Source: JARRLC01 sp050290865 (GTDB lineage: Bacteria > Pseudomonadota > Alphaproteobacteria > Rhizobiales > Rhodomicrobiaceae). Taken from it: DNA of 64,000 nucleotides. The notes under the pieces are model-generated. The model saw only the letters and a list, made by a program, of their open reading frames with translations. It had not been told where the DNA came from and searched no databases. Below, piece after piece: positions 7,649 through 16,475 of this stretch; position 1 is the first letter of the stretch, and each line of letters opens with the position of its first letter. The stretch is from positions 1-64,000 of the forward strand of contig JBNKIW010000018.1 in the NCBI GenBank assembly GCA_050290865.1, read 5' to 3'. The position numbers and the translations under genes were made by a program.

Positions 7649-9604
7649 CTACTCCCCAAGCCCCATCTGGATGTAGCCCGTCGGGCAGACATCCTCGCAG
7701 ATATGGCAGCCGACGCATTTCGCGTAGTCGGTCTGCACATGCCGCCCGACCGCGCGCTCCTTCTTCGGCACGCGCGAAACCGCCGTCTGCGGACAGAAGA
7801 TCAGGCAATTGTCGCACTCGAAGCACAAGCCGCAGCTCATGCAGCGCTTGCCCTCCGCACGCGCCTGCTCCTCGGTGAAAGGCGTGATGCGCTCTTCGAA
7901 GTCGCCGAGCACCTTTTCGGCATCCACATGTCGCTCGGCGCGCGCATTGCGCTCATCATGGGTGAAATGCCCCTTGTACAGATCATGATGCGCGACGATC
8001 TGCGACGCCGAGCGGTCCTCATAATTGTGGACGGCGTAGCGCGCCTGCGCCGTGCCACGGCTCTGCGCGTGGTCATACGGCTCGGGTTCGAGGCCGCGCG
8101 CGTGCAGCTCCGCCAGCAGATTGAAATGATGGGCATCGACTTTGGGTCGCTTGTCCCGCGGGTTTCCAGCGAGGAAATGGTCGATACTCTCGGCGGCCAC
8201 GCGGGCATGGCCGATCGCCGTCGTCAGAAGATGCGGGCGCAGCGCGTCGCCGCCGGCGAAATGATTCTGCGTGCCCTTCACCTTGTAGACGGTATCGACG
8301 GCAATATTCCCCCTGCCGCCGTCAAGCATTTCAAGCCCCGCGGCGAGATCGGCGATCTGCCCGATGGCGGAAACGACCATGTCGCAGGGAATGGCGAATT
8401 CCGTTCCCGGCACTGGGACCGGCGTCGCGCCGTCCATGGTGCATTCGCACATCTTGATGACGATGGCCTTGCCGCTCTTGTCCTTGAGGATCTCCACCGG
8501 CATCACACCGCCCTTGATCCGGATGCCCTCGCGCGCAGCATCCTCGCGCTCGCGCTCCGCCGCCGTCATTTCCTCGACGGGGAAGAGCGAGGTCAGCACG
8601 GCTTCCACGCCCTCGCGCCGGATCGTCCCCGCGACGTCATGAGCGGTGTAGCCGAGCACGGCCGCCGTGGACACGTCGTGCCGCGCGGGCTGCGTGATAT
8701 GGCCGAGACGCCGCGCCACGGAGGCCACGTCGATGGAGGTATCGCCGCCGCCGACGACCACGATGCGCTTGGCGGTCGAGAACATCCAGCCGCTGTTGAA
8801 GGATTCCAGGAAATCGACACCCGTCAGACAGTTCGGCGCGTCCCAGCCCGGCACCGGCAGCCCCCTGCCCTTCTGCGCGCCGATAGCCCAGAAGACCGCA
8901 TCGTAGCGCGCTTCGAGATCGGCGACGCTGATGTCCTGGCCGATCCTGGTGTTCAGCCGCACTTCGACGCCCATGGTCAGAATGCGGTTGATTTCCACGT
9001 CCAGCTTGTCGCGCGGTGTCCGGTAGTTCGGAATGCCGTAGCGCATCATGCCGCCGAGATGGTCATGCGCCTCGAACAGCGTCACGGCGTGGCCCTTGCG
9101 GCGCAGGAAATAGGTCGCGGCGAGGCCCGCAGGACCGCCGCCGATGACCGCCACCGTCTTCCCCGTCACGGGGCCTGCCGCCGGCGCGGGCAGCCGCTTA
9201 CGGATCGCCCAGTCCCCGACATAGTGCTCGACGCCGTTGATGCCGACGAACTCGTCCACCTCGTTGCGGTTGCAGCCGTCCTCGCAGGGCGCCGGGCAGA
9301 CGCGGCCCATCATCGCCGGGAACGGATTGGCGTCCATCATGCGCTGGAACGCGTATTCCTGCCAGGCCATGCCGGGAACCGGCGGCTTGTCCATCCCCCG
9401 CGCGATCGCCAGCCAGCCGCGGATGTCGTGCCCGGAGGGACAGCCACCCTGGCAGGGCGGCGTGCGCTGAACATAGGTCGGGCATTTATAGGACTTATCG
9501 GCCTGGAAGATCTTCTCCGACAGATCGGGCCAGTCCCACATCGTCTCGCCGCTCTTGAAGCGTCGAAACGTATGCGGCTCCTGGTGCGTCATCTTCTCTT
9601 CCAC
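7649..9604 (-). CDS. dsrL: DsrL, iron-sulfur flavoprotein NAD(P)H:acceptor oxidoreductase
   Basis: 651-residue relative of the glutamate synthase small subunit. The N-terminal Fe-S region has TPPCQGGCPSGHDIRG and VCPAPCEDGCNRNEV. FAD binding is shown by AVIGGGPAGLAATYFLRRKG and the NAD(P) fold by RIVVVGGGDTSIDVASVARR. A C-terminal di-cluster ferredoxin domain follows (CMSCGLCFECDNCLIFC and CVGCHICEDVCP). DsrL is essential for sulfur oxidation in Allochromatium and transfers electrons released by DsrAB to NAD(P)+. The start is GTG at 9604 with GGGAGA six bases upstream; ATG at 9592 is an alternative. It sits between dsrK and dsrJ as in purple sulfur bacteria. Its presence supports the oxidative rather than reductive direction. 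Confidence 0.95.
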   Translation of the reverse strand: MEEKMTHQEPHTFRRFKSGETMWDWPDLSEKIFQADKSYKCPTYVQRTPPCQGGCPSGHDIRGWLAIARGMDKPPVPGMAWQEYAFQRMMDANPFPAMMGRVCPAPCEDGCNRNEVDEFVGINGVEHYVGDWAIRKRLPAPAAGPVTGKTVAVIGGGPAGLAATYFLRRKGHAVTLFEAHDHLGGMMRYGIPNYRTPRDKLDVEINRILTMGVEVRLNTRIGQDISVADLEARYDAVFWAIGAQKGRGLPVPGWDAPNCLTGVDFLESFNSGWMFSTAKRIVVVGGGDTSIDVASVARRLGHITQPARHDVSTAAVLGYTAHDVAGTIRREGVEAVLTSLFPVEEMTAAEREREDAAREGIRIKGGVMPVEILKDKSGKAIVIKMCECTMDGATPVPVPGTEFAIPCDMVVSAIGQIADLAAGLEMLDGGRGNIAVDTVYKVKGTQNHFAGGDALRPHLLTTAIGHARVAAESIDHFLAGNPRDKRPKVDAHHFNLLAELHARGLEPEPYDHAQSRGTAQARYAVHNYEDRSASQIVAHHDLYKGHFTHDERNARAERHVDAEKVLGDFEERITPFTEEQARAEGKRCMSCGLCFECDNCLIFCPQTAVSRVPKKERAVGRHVQTDYAKCVGCHICEDVCPTGYIQMGLGE

Positions 9605-9640
9605 TGAGCGTCTCCCTGGGGGTTGGGCAGCAACGCTGCT

Positions 9641-11203
9641 CTAGGCCGCGGGCTCGGCCGCGTTGTTCTTCATTTTTTCCTTCCACTCGGCTTCCTGAGT
9701 CGAGCCGGTCAGGATGATGGCGTTGGAGACCATCTGGTGAACGCTGACGATCGTGGTCATGTCGAAGTCGTACATGGGCAGAACCTTGGAGAACTGCGCC
9801 TTGCAGATGGCGCAGATCGAGGCCATGTGCGTGACGCCGTTATCGTCCGCCACTTCCCGCAGCGCCTTCATGCGCGGGCCCGCGCCTTTCTTGCGCAGAT
9901 CGATCACTTCGTCGGTCAGGACGCCGCCACCGCCGCCGCAGCAGACCGTTGCCTCGCGGATGGTGTCGGGCGCCATGTCGTAATAGTGGTTGCATGCGGC
10001 CTTCAGCACCGCGCGCGGGATGTCGAACTGTCCGCCGGGCTTGTCGCCCATGCGCGAAGCGCGCGCGACATTGCAGCTGTCGTGATAGGTCAGCCGCATA
10101 TGGTCGTTTTTCGACTTGTCGAGGCGCAGCTTGCCGTTCTGGATCAGGTCCAGCGTGAATTCGCAGATGTGCTGCGGCACCGGATAGCGCGGATCGAGGT
10201 TATCGAACGGTCCGGCCAGCGTGTTGAGAAAATTGTAGGCGACGCGCCACGCGTGCCCGCACTCGCCGAAGATGAGACGCTTGACCTTCAGGTCGCGCAC
10301 GGCCTGGCCGACGCGGCGGGACACCCTCTGCATGTTCTCGTAAGACCCGATGAACATGCCGAAATTCGCGGCCTCCGACGCGTGCGAGCTGAGGGTCCAG
10401 GAGACGCCCGCCTCGTGCAGCACCTTGGCGTAACCCATCAGCCCTTCCATGTGCGGGGAGGCGAAAAAGTCGGCCGACGGCGCCACCAGCAGGATGTCCG
10501 CGCCCTCGACATCGAGCGGCATCTTGACCGGGACGCCGGTCTCCTCCTCGATTTCCTCCTCCAGGCCCTCCAGCGTCGCCTTCAGCGCCTTTGGCGGCAG
10601 GCCGAGATTGTTACCGATCTTGAAGACCTTGCCGATGATTTCGTTGCAGTATTTCTGCCCCATGCCGATGGAATCCATGATCTCGCGGGCGGCCATGGAG
10701 ATTTCGGCGGTGTCGATCCCGAACGGGCAGTACAGCGAACAGCGTCGGCACTGCGAGCACTGGTGGAAGTAGGTGTACCAGTCGTCGAGCACTTCCCGCG
10801 TGAGGTCTTCGGCACCCACAAGCCAGGGCGCGATCTTGCCGGCCGTGGTGAAGTAGCGGCGGTAAACCTTGCGCATCAGGTTCTGACGCGCGACAGGCAT
10901 GTTCTTCGGATCGCCTGTCCCCATGAAATAGTGGCATTTGTCGGTGCAGGCCCCGCAGCGCACGCAGGCGTCCATATACACCTTGAGCGCCCGGTTCTTC
11001 GTCAGGAGTTCGCCGAACTTGGCGATGGCCTTTTCCTGCCAGTTCTCGACGAGTTCACCGGGAAAGCCGAGCGGCTCCTGATGCTGGGGCGCCGCGACAT
11101 AGGGCTTGCATTCCACCATGGCGCCGGGGCAGATCGCGGGCACCTCCAAGGGATCGGGTGCCAGTTCGTCGTGGGCGGCGGCCTTCGTCACGGTCTGATC
11201 CAT
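9641..11203 (-). CDS. dsrK: DsrK, HdrD-like catalytic iron-sulfur subunit
   Basis: 520-residue cytoplasmic subunit of DsrMKJOP. Two ferredoxin-type clusters are at residues 80-90 (CVRCGACTDKC) and 149-159 (CSQCRRCSLYC). The C-terminal half carries the CCG-domain cysteines of heterodisulfide reductases (CGHAWR, CCGGGGG, ICAICKAQF), which bind a noncubane [4Fe-4S] cluster acting on disulfides, here the DsrC trisulfide/disulfide. ATG at 11203 is preceded by AAGGAGG at good distance. It lies 13 bases after dsrM, with which it forms the DsrMK core. Confidence 0.95.
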   Translation of the reverse strand: MDQTVTKAAAHDELAPDPLEVPAICPGAMVECKPYVAAPQHQEPLGFPGELVENWQEKAIAKFGELLTKNRALKVYMDACVRCGACTDKCHYFMGTGDPKNMPVARQNLMRKVYRRYFTTAGKIAPWLVGAEDLTREVLDDWYTYFHQCSQCRRCSLYCPFGIDTAEISMAAREIMDSIGMGQKYCNEIIGKVFKIGNNLGLPPKALKATLEGLEEEIEEETGVPVKMPLDVEGADILLVAPSADFFASPHMEGLMGYAKVLHEAGVSWTLSSHASEAANFGMFIGSYENMQRVSRRVGQAVRDLKVKRLIFGECGHAWRVAYNFLNTLAGPFDNLDPRYPVPQHICEFTLDLIQNGKLRLDKSKNDHMRLTYHDSCNVARASRMGDKPGGQFDIPRAVLKAACNHYYDMAPDTIREATVCCGGGGGVLTDEVIDLRKKGAGPRMKALREVADDNGVTHMASICAICKAQFSKVLPMYDFDMTTIVSVHQMVSNAIILTGSTQEAEWKEKMKNNAAEPAA

Positions 11204-11216
11204 AAGTCGCGCCTCC

Positions 11217-11963
11217 TTATTCGCCCGCCGCAGGGGCGCCGCCGAGCCGCGGCACGTACCGGCGCTCGCGCGGATTGTCAGCCTGGTTGCGCGAAGGCGA
11301 GAAGAACAGGCCCGGCGCGTGCAGGAGTTTCGAGAACGGGAAGATGATCATGAGCAGCGCCACCAACACCAGGTGTACGAGCAGCGCCGGGTCGGCGGGC
11401 AGCGGCTGGATATCGAACGTCATCAGCCCGATGAAGAATGCCTTCACCGCCACGATGTCGGTGCGCGCGATGAACTTCATCGCCAGGCCGCTCGCGCCGA
11501 TGAGGAGGAGCAGCACGAGCATCAGGTGATCGGAGTAATCGCTGACGTACCGTATCCTGGCCACGAGGAACCGCCGTGCCCACAGCGCAGCCAGCGCCGC
11601 CACCATGGCGAACCCGGCCAGGACGCCGAAAGGCTGGGCGATGACGATGGGCAGCCACACCAGATCGGGCACCCAGGCGGGGTCGATGAAATAGCGCAGG
11701 TGCCGCACGACGACGAGCGCCAGCGCGCCGTGGAACAGGTAGCCGAACACCCAGATCCACTTGTTCGACTTGAACAGGCTCTCAAAGAGCACCAGTTCGC
11801 GCACGATACGCAAAGCAGCGCCCGCAGAGGTCGTCGGCGCGGGGGTCGTCACGACCTTCAACGGCGCAGGCGTTCTCGCGTAGGTCAGAATGCGGAAGAC
11901 GAGGCCCCCCGCGAAGATGGCCGTCGCGGCATAGAAAAGCAGCGCGTAAATGACTGTCTGCAC
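11217..11963 (-). CDS. dsrM: DsrM, membrane cytochrome b subunit
   Basis: 248-residue membrane protein of the NarI-like heme b family with about five hydrophobic segments and candidate heme-ligand histidines in GYLFHGALALVVVRHLRYF and KLLHAPGLFF. It oxidises or reduces quinone on behalf of DsrK. The start is GTG at 11963 with GGGAGGGG upstream. It is shorter than DsrM of some sulfate reducers, in line with DsrM of sulfur oxidisers. It is preceded by about 200 bases containing a strong hairpin separating it from dsrC. Confidence 0.9.
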   Translation of the reverse strand: MQTVIYALLFYAATAIFAGGLVFRILTYARTPAPLKVVTTPAPTTSAGAALRIVRELVLFESLFKSNKWIWVFGYLFHGALALVVVRHLRYFIDPAWVPDLVWLPIVIAQPFGVLAGFAMVAALAALWARRFLVARIRYVSDYSDHLMLVLLLLIGASGLAMKFIARTDIVAVKAFFIGLMTFDIQPLPADPALLVHLVLVALLMIIFPFSKLLHAPGLFFSPSRNQADNPRERRYVPRLGGAPAAGE

Positions 11964-12103
11964 GCGGTTCCCCTCCCTGGCGTCCTTCGCGTGGCCCCAC
12001 CTTCATCCGGCTCGTGCCACAAGCCCCTTAGTCAGTCTCCTTGCCAGTCCCCCAAGACGCGACCGACCTGCGGCGCCCCGGTAGAGTCGGACGCCGGCGT
12101 CGG

Positions 12104-12124
12104 ATCCCCGCTTCATGCGGGGAT
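12104..12124. repeat. Perfect hairpin between dsrC and dsrM
   Basis: ATCCCCGC (12104-12111) and GCGGGGAT (12117-12124) form a perfect 8-bp stem around TTCAT. There is no T-run, so it is not a classical terminator. It resembles short dispersed GC-rich palindromes, and could also protect the 3' end of an abundant dsrC transcript within the operon. Confidence 0.5.
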
Positions 12125-12159
12125 GACAAGGATCATGCAGCCGCCTTGATCTCAGGCGT

Positions 12160-12495
12160 TCAGATACAACCGGTCGGCTTCGGCAAACCGGCGATCTTGC
12201 ACGCCTGCTTGGCCGGGCCGTAGGGGAACAGTTCGTAAAGATACTTCTGATCACCCTTCTCAGGACCGAACTTCTTCTTCATTTCCCTCACCAGGATACG
12301 GATCGCCGGAGCAATCTGGTATTCCTCGTAATAGTCACGAAGGAAGTTGACGACCTCCCAGTGCTCTTCCGTCAGGTTGATGCTTTCGGTCTTGGCGATG
12401 ATTTCGGCGAAATCCTTGTTCCACTGACCGATATCCTTGAGGTAGCCTTCCTCGTCGTACTCAGCGCTTTGACCATTCGCCTCATATGCACCCAT
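12160..12495 (-). CDS. dsrC: DsrC, sulfur carrier protein
   Basis: 111-residue TusE/DsrC family protein. The flexible C-terminal arm has both redox cysteines, Cys99 and Cys110 (ten residues apart, the latter penultimate in GLPKPTGCI), which defines true DsrC rather than TusE, where only the last is kept. It receives persulfide sulfur from DsrEFH, presents it to DsrAB, and is re-oxidised or reduced by DsrMK. ATG at 12495 has GGAG upstream. It sits between dsrH and dsrM, the canonical place. Confidence 0.96.
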   Translation of the reverse strand: MGAYEANGQSAEYDEEGYLKDIGQWNKDFAEIIAKTESINLTEEHWEVVNFLRDYYEEYQIAPAIRILVREMKKKFGPEKGDQKYLYELFPYGPAKQACKIAGLPKPTGCI

Positions 12496-12544
12496 GTCTC
12501 ACTCCTTAGATTTCCAGGGGTCTCGTTTTGGTTTGTTGGTGGCG

Positions 12545-12853
12545 CTATAACCACGCCACGGTGCGATCACTGCCCGTGACGAGATCGACGAAGCCGCCGT
12601 AGTCGACGACCTTCGCGCCCGCCACGATATCTTCCGTCTTCAGGCCCCGCGCGGCGAGGTCGGCACCGAGCACGGCAACCGTGCCCGTCTGCAATGCCGC
12701 TTCGAGCATCGCCGCCGCCGCGGAGCCCTTGCGCGCGCCGATGACCGCGTCCTCGATCATCAGCACCGTGTCGCCCGCCGACACATGCTGCAGGCAGCTT
12801 TGGAGCGCGTTCCGCTCGAAAGGCGACTTGTTCACTGTATGCAATGTGGCCAT
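12545..12853 (-). CDS. dsrH: DsrH, subunit of the DsrEFH sulfurtransferase
   Basis: 102-residue TusB/DsrH family protein (MATLHTVNKSPFERNALQSC at the start, DTVLMIEDAV following). It forms an alpha2-beta2-gamma2 hexamer with DsrE and DsrF that relays sulfur to DsrC in the cytoplasm. The Cys at residue 20 corresponds to the cysteine conserved in DsrH. It follows dsrF after 18 bases and precedes dsrC after about 50. Confidence 0.93.
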   Translation of the reverse strand: MATLHTVNKSPFERNALQSCLQHVSAGDTVLMIEDAVIGARKGSAAAAMLEAALQTGTVAVLGADLAARGLKTEDIVAGAKVVDYGGFVDLVTGSDRTVAWL

Positions 12854-12871
12854 GTCTTCATTGTCCTCAAA

Positions 12872-13273
12872 TCAGAAGCTCAGAACCACGTCCTGGCCGG
12901 CAATGATCGACGCCATCTCGGCTCGATCGACGAGAATGATCGACGGCTTCTCAGCGTAGTCCTCGTCCTCGTCTTCCCAGGTGAGGGGCATCAGGTTCTC
13001 AAGCTCCAGGCCACGCTCGGCGAGCGCTTCCTTCTCGACATAGAGCTTCCTCACCTCGAAATCGCCCAAGGCCCTGTAGGTCTTGGAGAAATTCTTAGCG
13101 CCGATGCCGGTCGTGTCCTGATTTTCGATGAGCTGATAGACGCCGTCGTCGATGAAAGCGAGGCTCACCTCCTGCTCGAACGCAGCGCCGATCAGCACCA
13201 CTTCGAGCGACTCCAGCGCATAGATCGTGCCGTAAGGCGCCTTACGGTTGATGTAGAGAAACTTTTTCGCCAT
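12872..13273 (-). CDS. dsrF: DsrF, subunit of the DsrEFH sulfurtransferase
   Basis: 133-residue TusC/DsrF family protein (KFLYINRKAPYGTIYALESLEVVLIGAAFEQ is the recognisable N-terminal half: GTIYALE and a Rossmann-like strand follow the start). It has no cysteine, as expected since the active cysteine is in DsrE. It completes the DsrEFH hexamer. It starts six bases after the dsrE stop. Confidence 0.93.
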   Translation of the reverse strand: MAKKFLYINRKAPYGTIYALESLEVVLIGAAFEQEVSLAFIDDGVYQLIENQDTTGIGAKNFSKTYRALGDFEVRKLYVEKEALAERGLELENLMPLTWEDEDEDYAEKPSIILVDRAEMASIIAGQDVVLSF

Positions 13274-13279
13274 GGCCGC

Positions 13280-13672
13280 TCAGTCTCCGAAAGTCACGAG
13301 CCGGTCCGCCCCGATGCCAGCCTCGATGAGCTGGCCCAGGCCGGAGATGCGAAAGCCCGGCGCAATGTTGTTGGCGTCCTTGCCGTGGCGCTTGGCTTCG
13401 TCAATGTCGAGAATGCCGCGCCGCTGCGCCGCCGCCACGCAGACCACGAGGTCGAGCTTGTGGGCCTCGCCCAGCTCGCTCCACATCTTCTGCAGGTTGC
13501 GGTCGTCCTGCGGCGGCACGGTCAGACGCGTGCCGTTGTTGACACCGTCGTGGTAGAAGAAGACACGAAGGATCTCGTGCCCCTTCTCGATGGCCGCCTT
13601 CGTGAACTGATAGGCGGTATCCGACGCCTGATGGGTATACGGCCCTTCGTTGACGCAAATCGCGAGTTTCAT
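13280..13672 (-). CDS. dsrE: DsrE, sulfur-binding subunit of DsrEFH
   Basis: 130-residue TusD/DsrE protein. The active cysteine is Cys78 (DLVVCVAAAQRRG), the same number as the persulfide-carrying Cys78 of Allochromatium vinosum DsrE. It takes sulfane sulfur from upstream carriers (TusA or rhodanese, not found in this window) and hands it to DsrC. It lies 12 bases after dsrB. Confidence 0.95.
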   Translation of the reverse strand: MKLAICVNEGPYTHQASDTAYQFTKAAIEKGHEILRVFFYHDGVNNGTRLTVPPQDDRNLQKMWSELGEAHKLDLVVCVAAAQRRGILDIDEAKRHGKDANNIAPGFRISGLGQLIEAGIGADRLVTFGD

Positions 13673-13684
13673 GAAGCCTCCCGC

Positions 13685-14764
13685 TCAGAACCGAACATGC
13701 GTGGACATATTCATCGTCTTGCGCGCACCCGTCCAGGTATCGAGATGGTGCTTGGTGAACGCGAAGCCGGTCAGCTCGAAGAAACGCGGCCAGCCGATAC
13801 GCTCGATCCATTCGCCGAGGCGCTCCCAATCCTTCGCGTTCTCCTTGTAGGCGCTCAGGATCTTGCTCACGACCTCGCCGACCTCCGGCCAGCGCGGCGC
13901 GTTGTTCGGCAGATTGGCGACGACCAGCTTGTGGAACGCGGGCTTCGAGCGCGCGTTCGAGTGCTTGCCGCCCACCCACACGGCGATGCGCGTGGAGTCG
14001 GCGCCGTTGATCTGCATCGGCGGGCACGGCGGATAACAGGCGCCGCAGCAGACGCATTTGCGCTCGTCGACTTCGAGCGAGGGCTTGCCATCGACCATCG
14101 CGGGGCGGATCGCCGCCACCGGGCAGCGCGCAACGACCGTCGGACGCTCGCAGACCTTGGAGACGAGCTGGTGGTCGATCTTGGGCGGCTTGGTGTATTG
14201 CACGTTGATGGAGATGTCGCCCTGGCCGCCGCAGTTGATCTGGCAGCAGGAGGTCGTGATGCGCACGCGGTTCGGCATCTCCTCGTTGACGAACTCGTTG
14301 TAGAGCGCGTCCATCATGCTCTTGACGACGCCCGAGGCGTCAGTGCCCGGAATGTCGCAGTGCAGCCAGCCCTGGGTGTGCGAAATCATCGACACGGAGT
14401 TGCCGGTGCCCCCGACGGGGAAGCCCTCGGCCTGCAGCTTGCCGATCAGCGGCTCGACCTTGTCTTTCGACGAAACCATGAACTCGATGTTCGAGCGCGT
14501 GGTAAAGCGCACATGGCCTTCGGCGAACTGGTCGGCGATATCGCACAGCTTGCGGATGCAGAACACGTCCATCTGGCGCGGCGTACCGGCGCGGACGGTC
14601 CAGATTTCGTCGCCGTTCTTGGCGACATGATGCAGCACACCGGGGCGCAGCCGGTCATGCCAGGCCCAGTTGCCGTAATTCTTCTTCATCAGCGGATGCA
14701 TGTAGGGAAACGGATCCGGGACACCGCATTCGTCGGCGCGGCGCGGCATTGCAGCGTTGCTCAT
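13685..14764 (-). CDS. dsrB: DsrB, dissimilatory sulfite reductase beta subunit (oxidative type)
   Basis: 359-residue siroheme protein subunit. A cysteine cluster near residues 166-172 (TSCCQINCGG) binds the siroheme-linked [4Fe-4S] centre; a ferredoxin insertion (CVCCGACYPPC) follows at roughly residues 217-227. The N-terminal GTPRQMDVFCIRKLCDIAD and HVRFTTRSNIEF segments are strongly conserved in DsrB. With DsrA it forms the alpha2-beta2 enzyme which, running in reverse, oxidises DsrC-bound sulfur to sulfite. The context with dsrEFH and dsrL marks the oxidative type. It lies 86 bases after dsrA. Confidence 0.96.
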   Translation of the reverse strand: MSNAAMPRRADECGVPDPFPYMHPLMKKNYGNWAWHDRLRPGVLHHVAKNGDEIWTVRAGTPRQMDVFCIRKLCDIADQFAEGHVRFTTRSNIEFMVSSKDKVEPLIGKLQAEGFPVGGTGNSVSMISHTQGWLHCDIPGTDASGVVKSMMDALYNEFVNEEMPNRVRITTSCCQINCGGQGDISINVQYTKPPKIDHQLVSKVCERPTVVARCPVAAIRPAMVDGKPSLEVDERKCVCCGACYPPCPPMQINGADSTRIAVWVGGKHSNARSKPAFHKLVVANLPNNAPRWPEVGEVVSKILSAYKENAKDWERLGEWIERIGWPRFFELTGFAFTKHHLDTWTGARKTMNMSTHVRF

Positions 14765-14850
14765 GGCTCAAAGTCTCCACACGAAATAGGAAAATCGGTT
14801 GAAGCGGTCGGGAGGCCGCCGCGCAGGCGACACGGCAGCCGGTCCCGTGA

Positions 14851-16170
14851 TCATTCGGCAGCGACGGTCATGCCCGCCTCGCGCGCCTTCCGCTCGAAAT
14901 ACTTGTTCGCCTCGTCGGTGAAATCGTCGGTGCGCACATAGCAGGACGTCCGCGGATGGATGACCATGTTCGGATCGGGCTCGATGCCCATCGCCTCCAG
15001 GAACGCCGGCAGGCCGATGCGGTCGATGCACTCACCGATGCGCTCGTGTTCCAACGCGTTGTCCATGAAGAAGTCGATGAGCTTGCGGGCGAACTCGACC
15101 AGCTTCTCGTAATCCTCATCCGTGTCGAGCTTGATGAACGGTATCATCATGATACCCATCATATCACCGACTTTCAGCGCACGCTTGCCGCCGATCAGGA
15201 TCGACGCGCCCTTCTCATCGCCGGGTGCCAGAGCCTTGGTCATGACGTTCATGCAATGCATGCAGCGCACGCAGGACTTGTTATCGACATCCAGCGTGTC
15301 ATCGTCATTGAGGCTCAAGGCCCGCGTCGGGCACATGGCGATGACATGATCGATGGTGTATTTGCGGCCGTGGCTGGCGACATAGGCCTTCACCTCGTCC
15401 TGGTTCACCTTCATGTCGTCACGCCAGGTGCCGATAAGGGCGAAGTCGGAACGGTGAATGGCGTTCACGCAGTCGTTCGGGCAGCCCGCGAATTTGAACT
15501 TGAACTTGTAAGGCATCGCCGGACGGTGCATTTCGTCCAGGAACTCGTTGAGCAACGTGCGATGCGCCTTCACCTCGTCGTAGCACGACTTCTCGCAGCG
15601 CGCATGGCCGACGCAGGACATGGACGTGCGCATGGCCGGCCCCGCGCCGCCAAGGTCGAAGCCCATTTCGTTCAGTTCGTCGAACGCCGTCTGCGTCGCC
15701 TCGGTCGTGCAGCCCTGGAACATGATGTCACCGGACTGACCGTGCAGGGCGATGAGACCGGAACCATGCTTCTCCCAGACGTCGCAAAGTTTGCGCAGGA
15801 GATCGGTATTGTAGTGGTACCCCGCCGGCGGCATGATGCGCAGCGTGTGAAATTCCTTGGATTCGGGGAACTGCTCGGCCACTTCGGAGAAGCGCGGAAT
15901 AATCCCGCCACCGTAGCCGAACACCGAGACCGTGCCGCCCTTCCAGAAGCCGAGGCGCTCTTTGTAGGAAAGCTCAAGCTGGCCGAGCAGGTCGTTCACC
16001 ATCGGACCGTAGGGCTTGCCCTCGGCATCGCGAAGCCGCTTCAGACCAGTCACGAAGCTCGGCCACGGACCGGTTTCCAACTCGTCGAGAAGGGGGGTGG
16101 CGTGATTCGGCTTGGCCTGTGCGCCGCCACAGCATTGTTCAGCGGGTTTCGGGGTCTCGTCGGTCGCCAT
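14851..16170 (-). CDS. dsrA: DsrA, dissimilatory sulfite reductase alpha subunit (oxidative type)
   Basis: 439-residue catalytic subunit. Siroheme/[4Fe-4S] motif: C-X5-C within SCVGHARCEKSC and C-X3-C in FAGCPNDC. A ferredoxin domain follows (CVRCMHCMNVM, with the MCPTRAL strand ahead). ATG at 16170 is selected because AAGGAGG lies directly upstream; the open frame continues further but without a start signal. First gene of the dsr operon; its control region (16171-16475) contains a SqrR-type palindrome. The enzyme sits in the cytoplasm. Confidence 0.97.
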   Translation of the reverse strand: MATDETPKPAEQCCGGAQAKPNHATPLLDELETGPWPSFVTGLKRLRDAEGKPYGPMVNDLLGQLELSYKERLGFWKGGTVSVFGYGGGIIPRFSEVAEQFPESKEFHTLRIMPPAGYHYNTDLLRKLCDVWEKHGSGLIALHGQSGDIMFQGCTTEATQTAFDELNEMGFDLGGAGPAMRTSMSCVGHARCEKSCYDEVKAHRTLLNEFLDEMHRPAMPYKFKFKFAGCPNDCVNAIHRSDFALIGTWRDDMKVNQDEVKAYVASHGRKYTIDHVIAMCPTRALSLNDDDTLDVDNKSCVRCMHCMNVMTKALAPGDEKGASILIGGKRALKVGDMMGIMMIPFIKLDTDEDYEKLVEFARKLIDFFMDNALEHERIGECIDRIGLPAFLEAMGIEPDPNMVIHPRTSCYVRTDDFTDEANKYFERKAREAGMTVAAE

Positions 16171-16475
16171 CAACTCCTCCTTAAGTGTCTGTGCCGGGCA
16201 CGAATGTCGCGCATGGTCGCAGTCCAGCCGTTTCCTCTTCACTGAGGCTGATTTGCGCCCGAAGCGTGTATGACAGTTTTCTTGGTTCGCAACTGGGCGC
16301 GTCCCAGGTACGTCTTTTCAAATTAGCACATTTTAGGAATAATGAAAGCATTCGAATTTACGAATACAAAAATTTTCCGCCCCCGTCGTTGTGCACTGCA
16401 CATAAGCTGGTGGTGGAGGCGTGAAAACCCTGTATTTAGGAGTATAAGACCGATGAGTGCAGTGCAGGAGGAAGC
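16171..16475. promoter_or_regulatory. Divergent control region of dsrA and the TauD-like gene
   Basis: About 305 bases with a markedly AT-rich core (16317-16377). It contains the ATTC-N8-GAAT palindrome described separately, and a small hairpin CTGGG-CGCGT-CCCAG at 16293-16307 that would lie in the dsrA leader. No confident -35/-10 pair for dsrA was found. Toward the TauD-like gene an AGGAGG lies four bases before its ATG. Confidence 0.55.
16350..16365. promoter_or_regulatory. SqrR-type operator candidate (ATTC-N8-GAAT)
   Basis: The 16-mer ATTCGAATTTACGAAT is an inverted repeat ATTCG-N6-CGAAT and an exact match to ATTC-N8-GAAT, the motif I recall as published for SqrR of Rhodobacter capsulatus. 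It is centred about 188 bases before dsrA and 118 before the TauD-like gene. A SqrR-type repressor is encoded at the other end of the dsr operon. Binding itself is inference. Confidence 0.6.

Noticed and set aside
7532..9607. Long plus-strand open frame (about 690 codons) opposite dsrL
   Set aside because: It is the antisense shadow of a GC-rich gene with strong family motifs on the minus strand; the plus-strand translation is rich in Arg/His/Ala without any domain. The same applies to 4009-5343, 9623-11347, 12785-14941 and 14956-16245.
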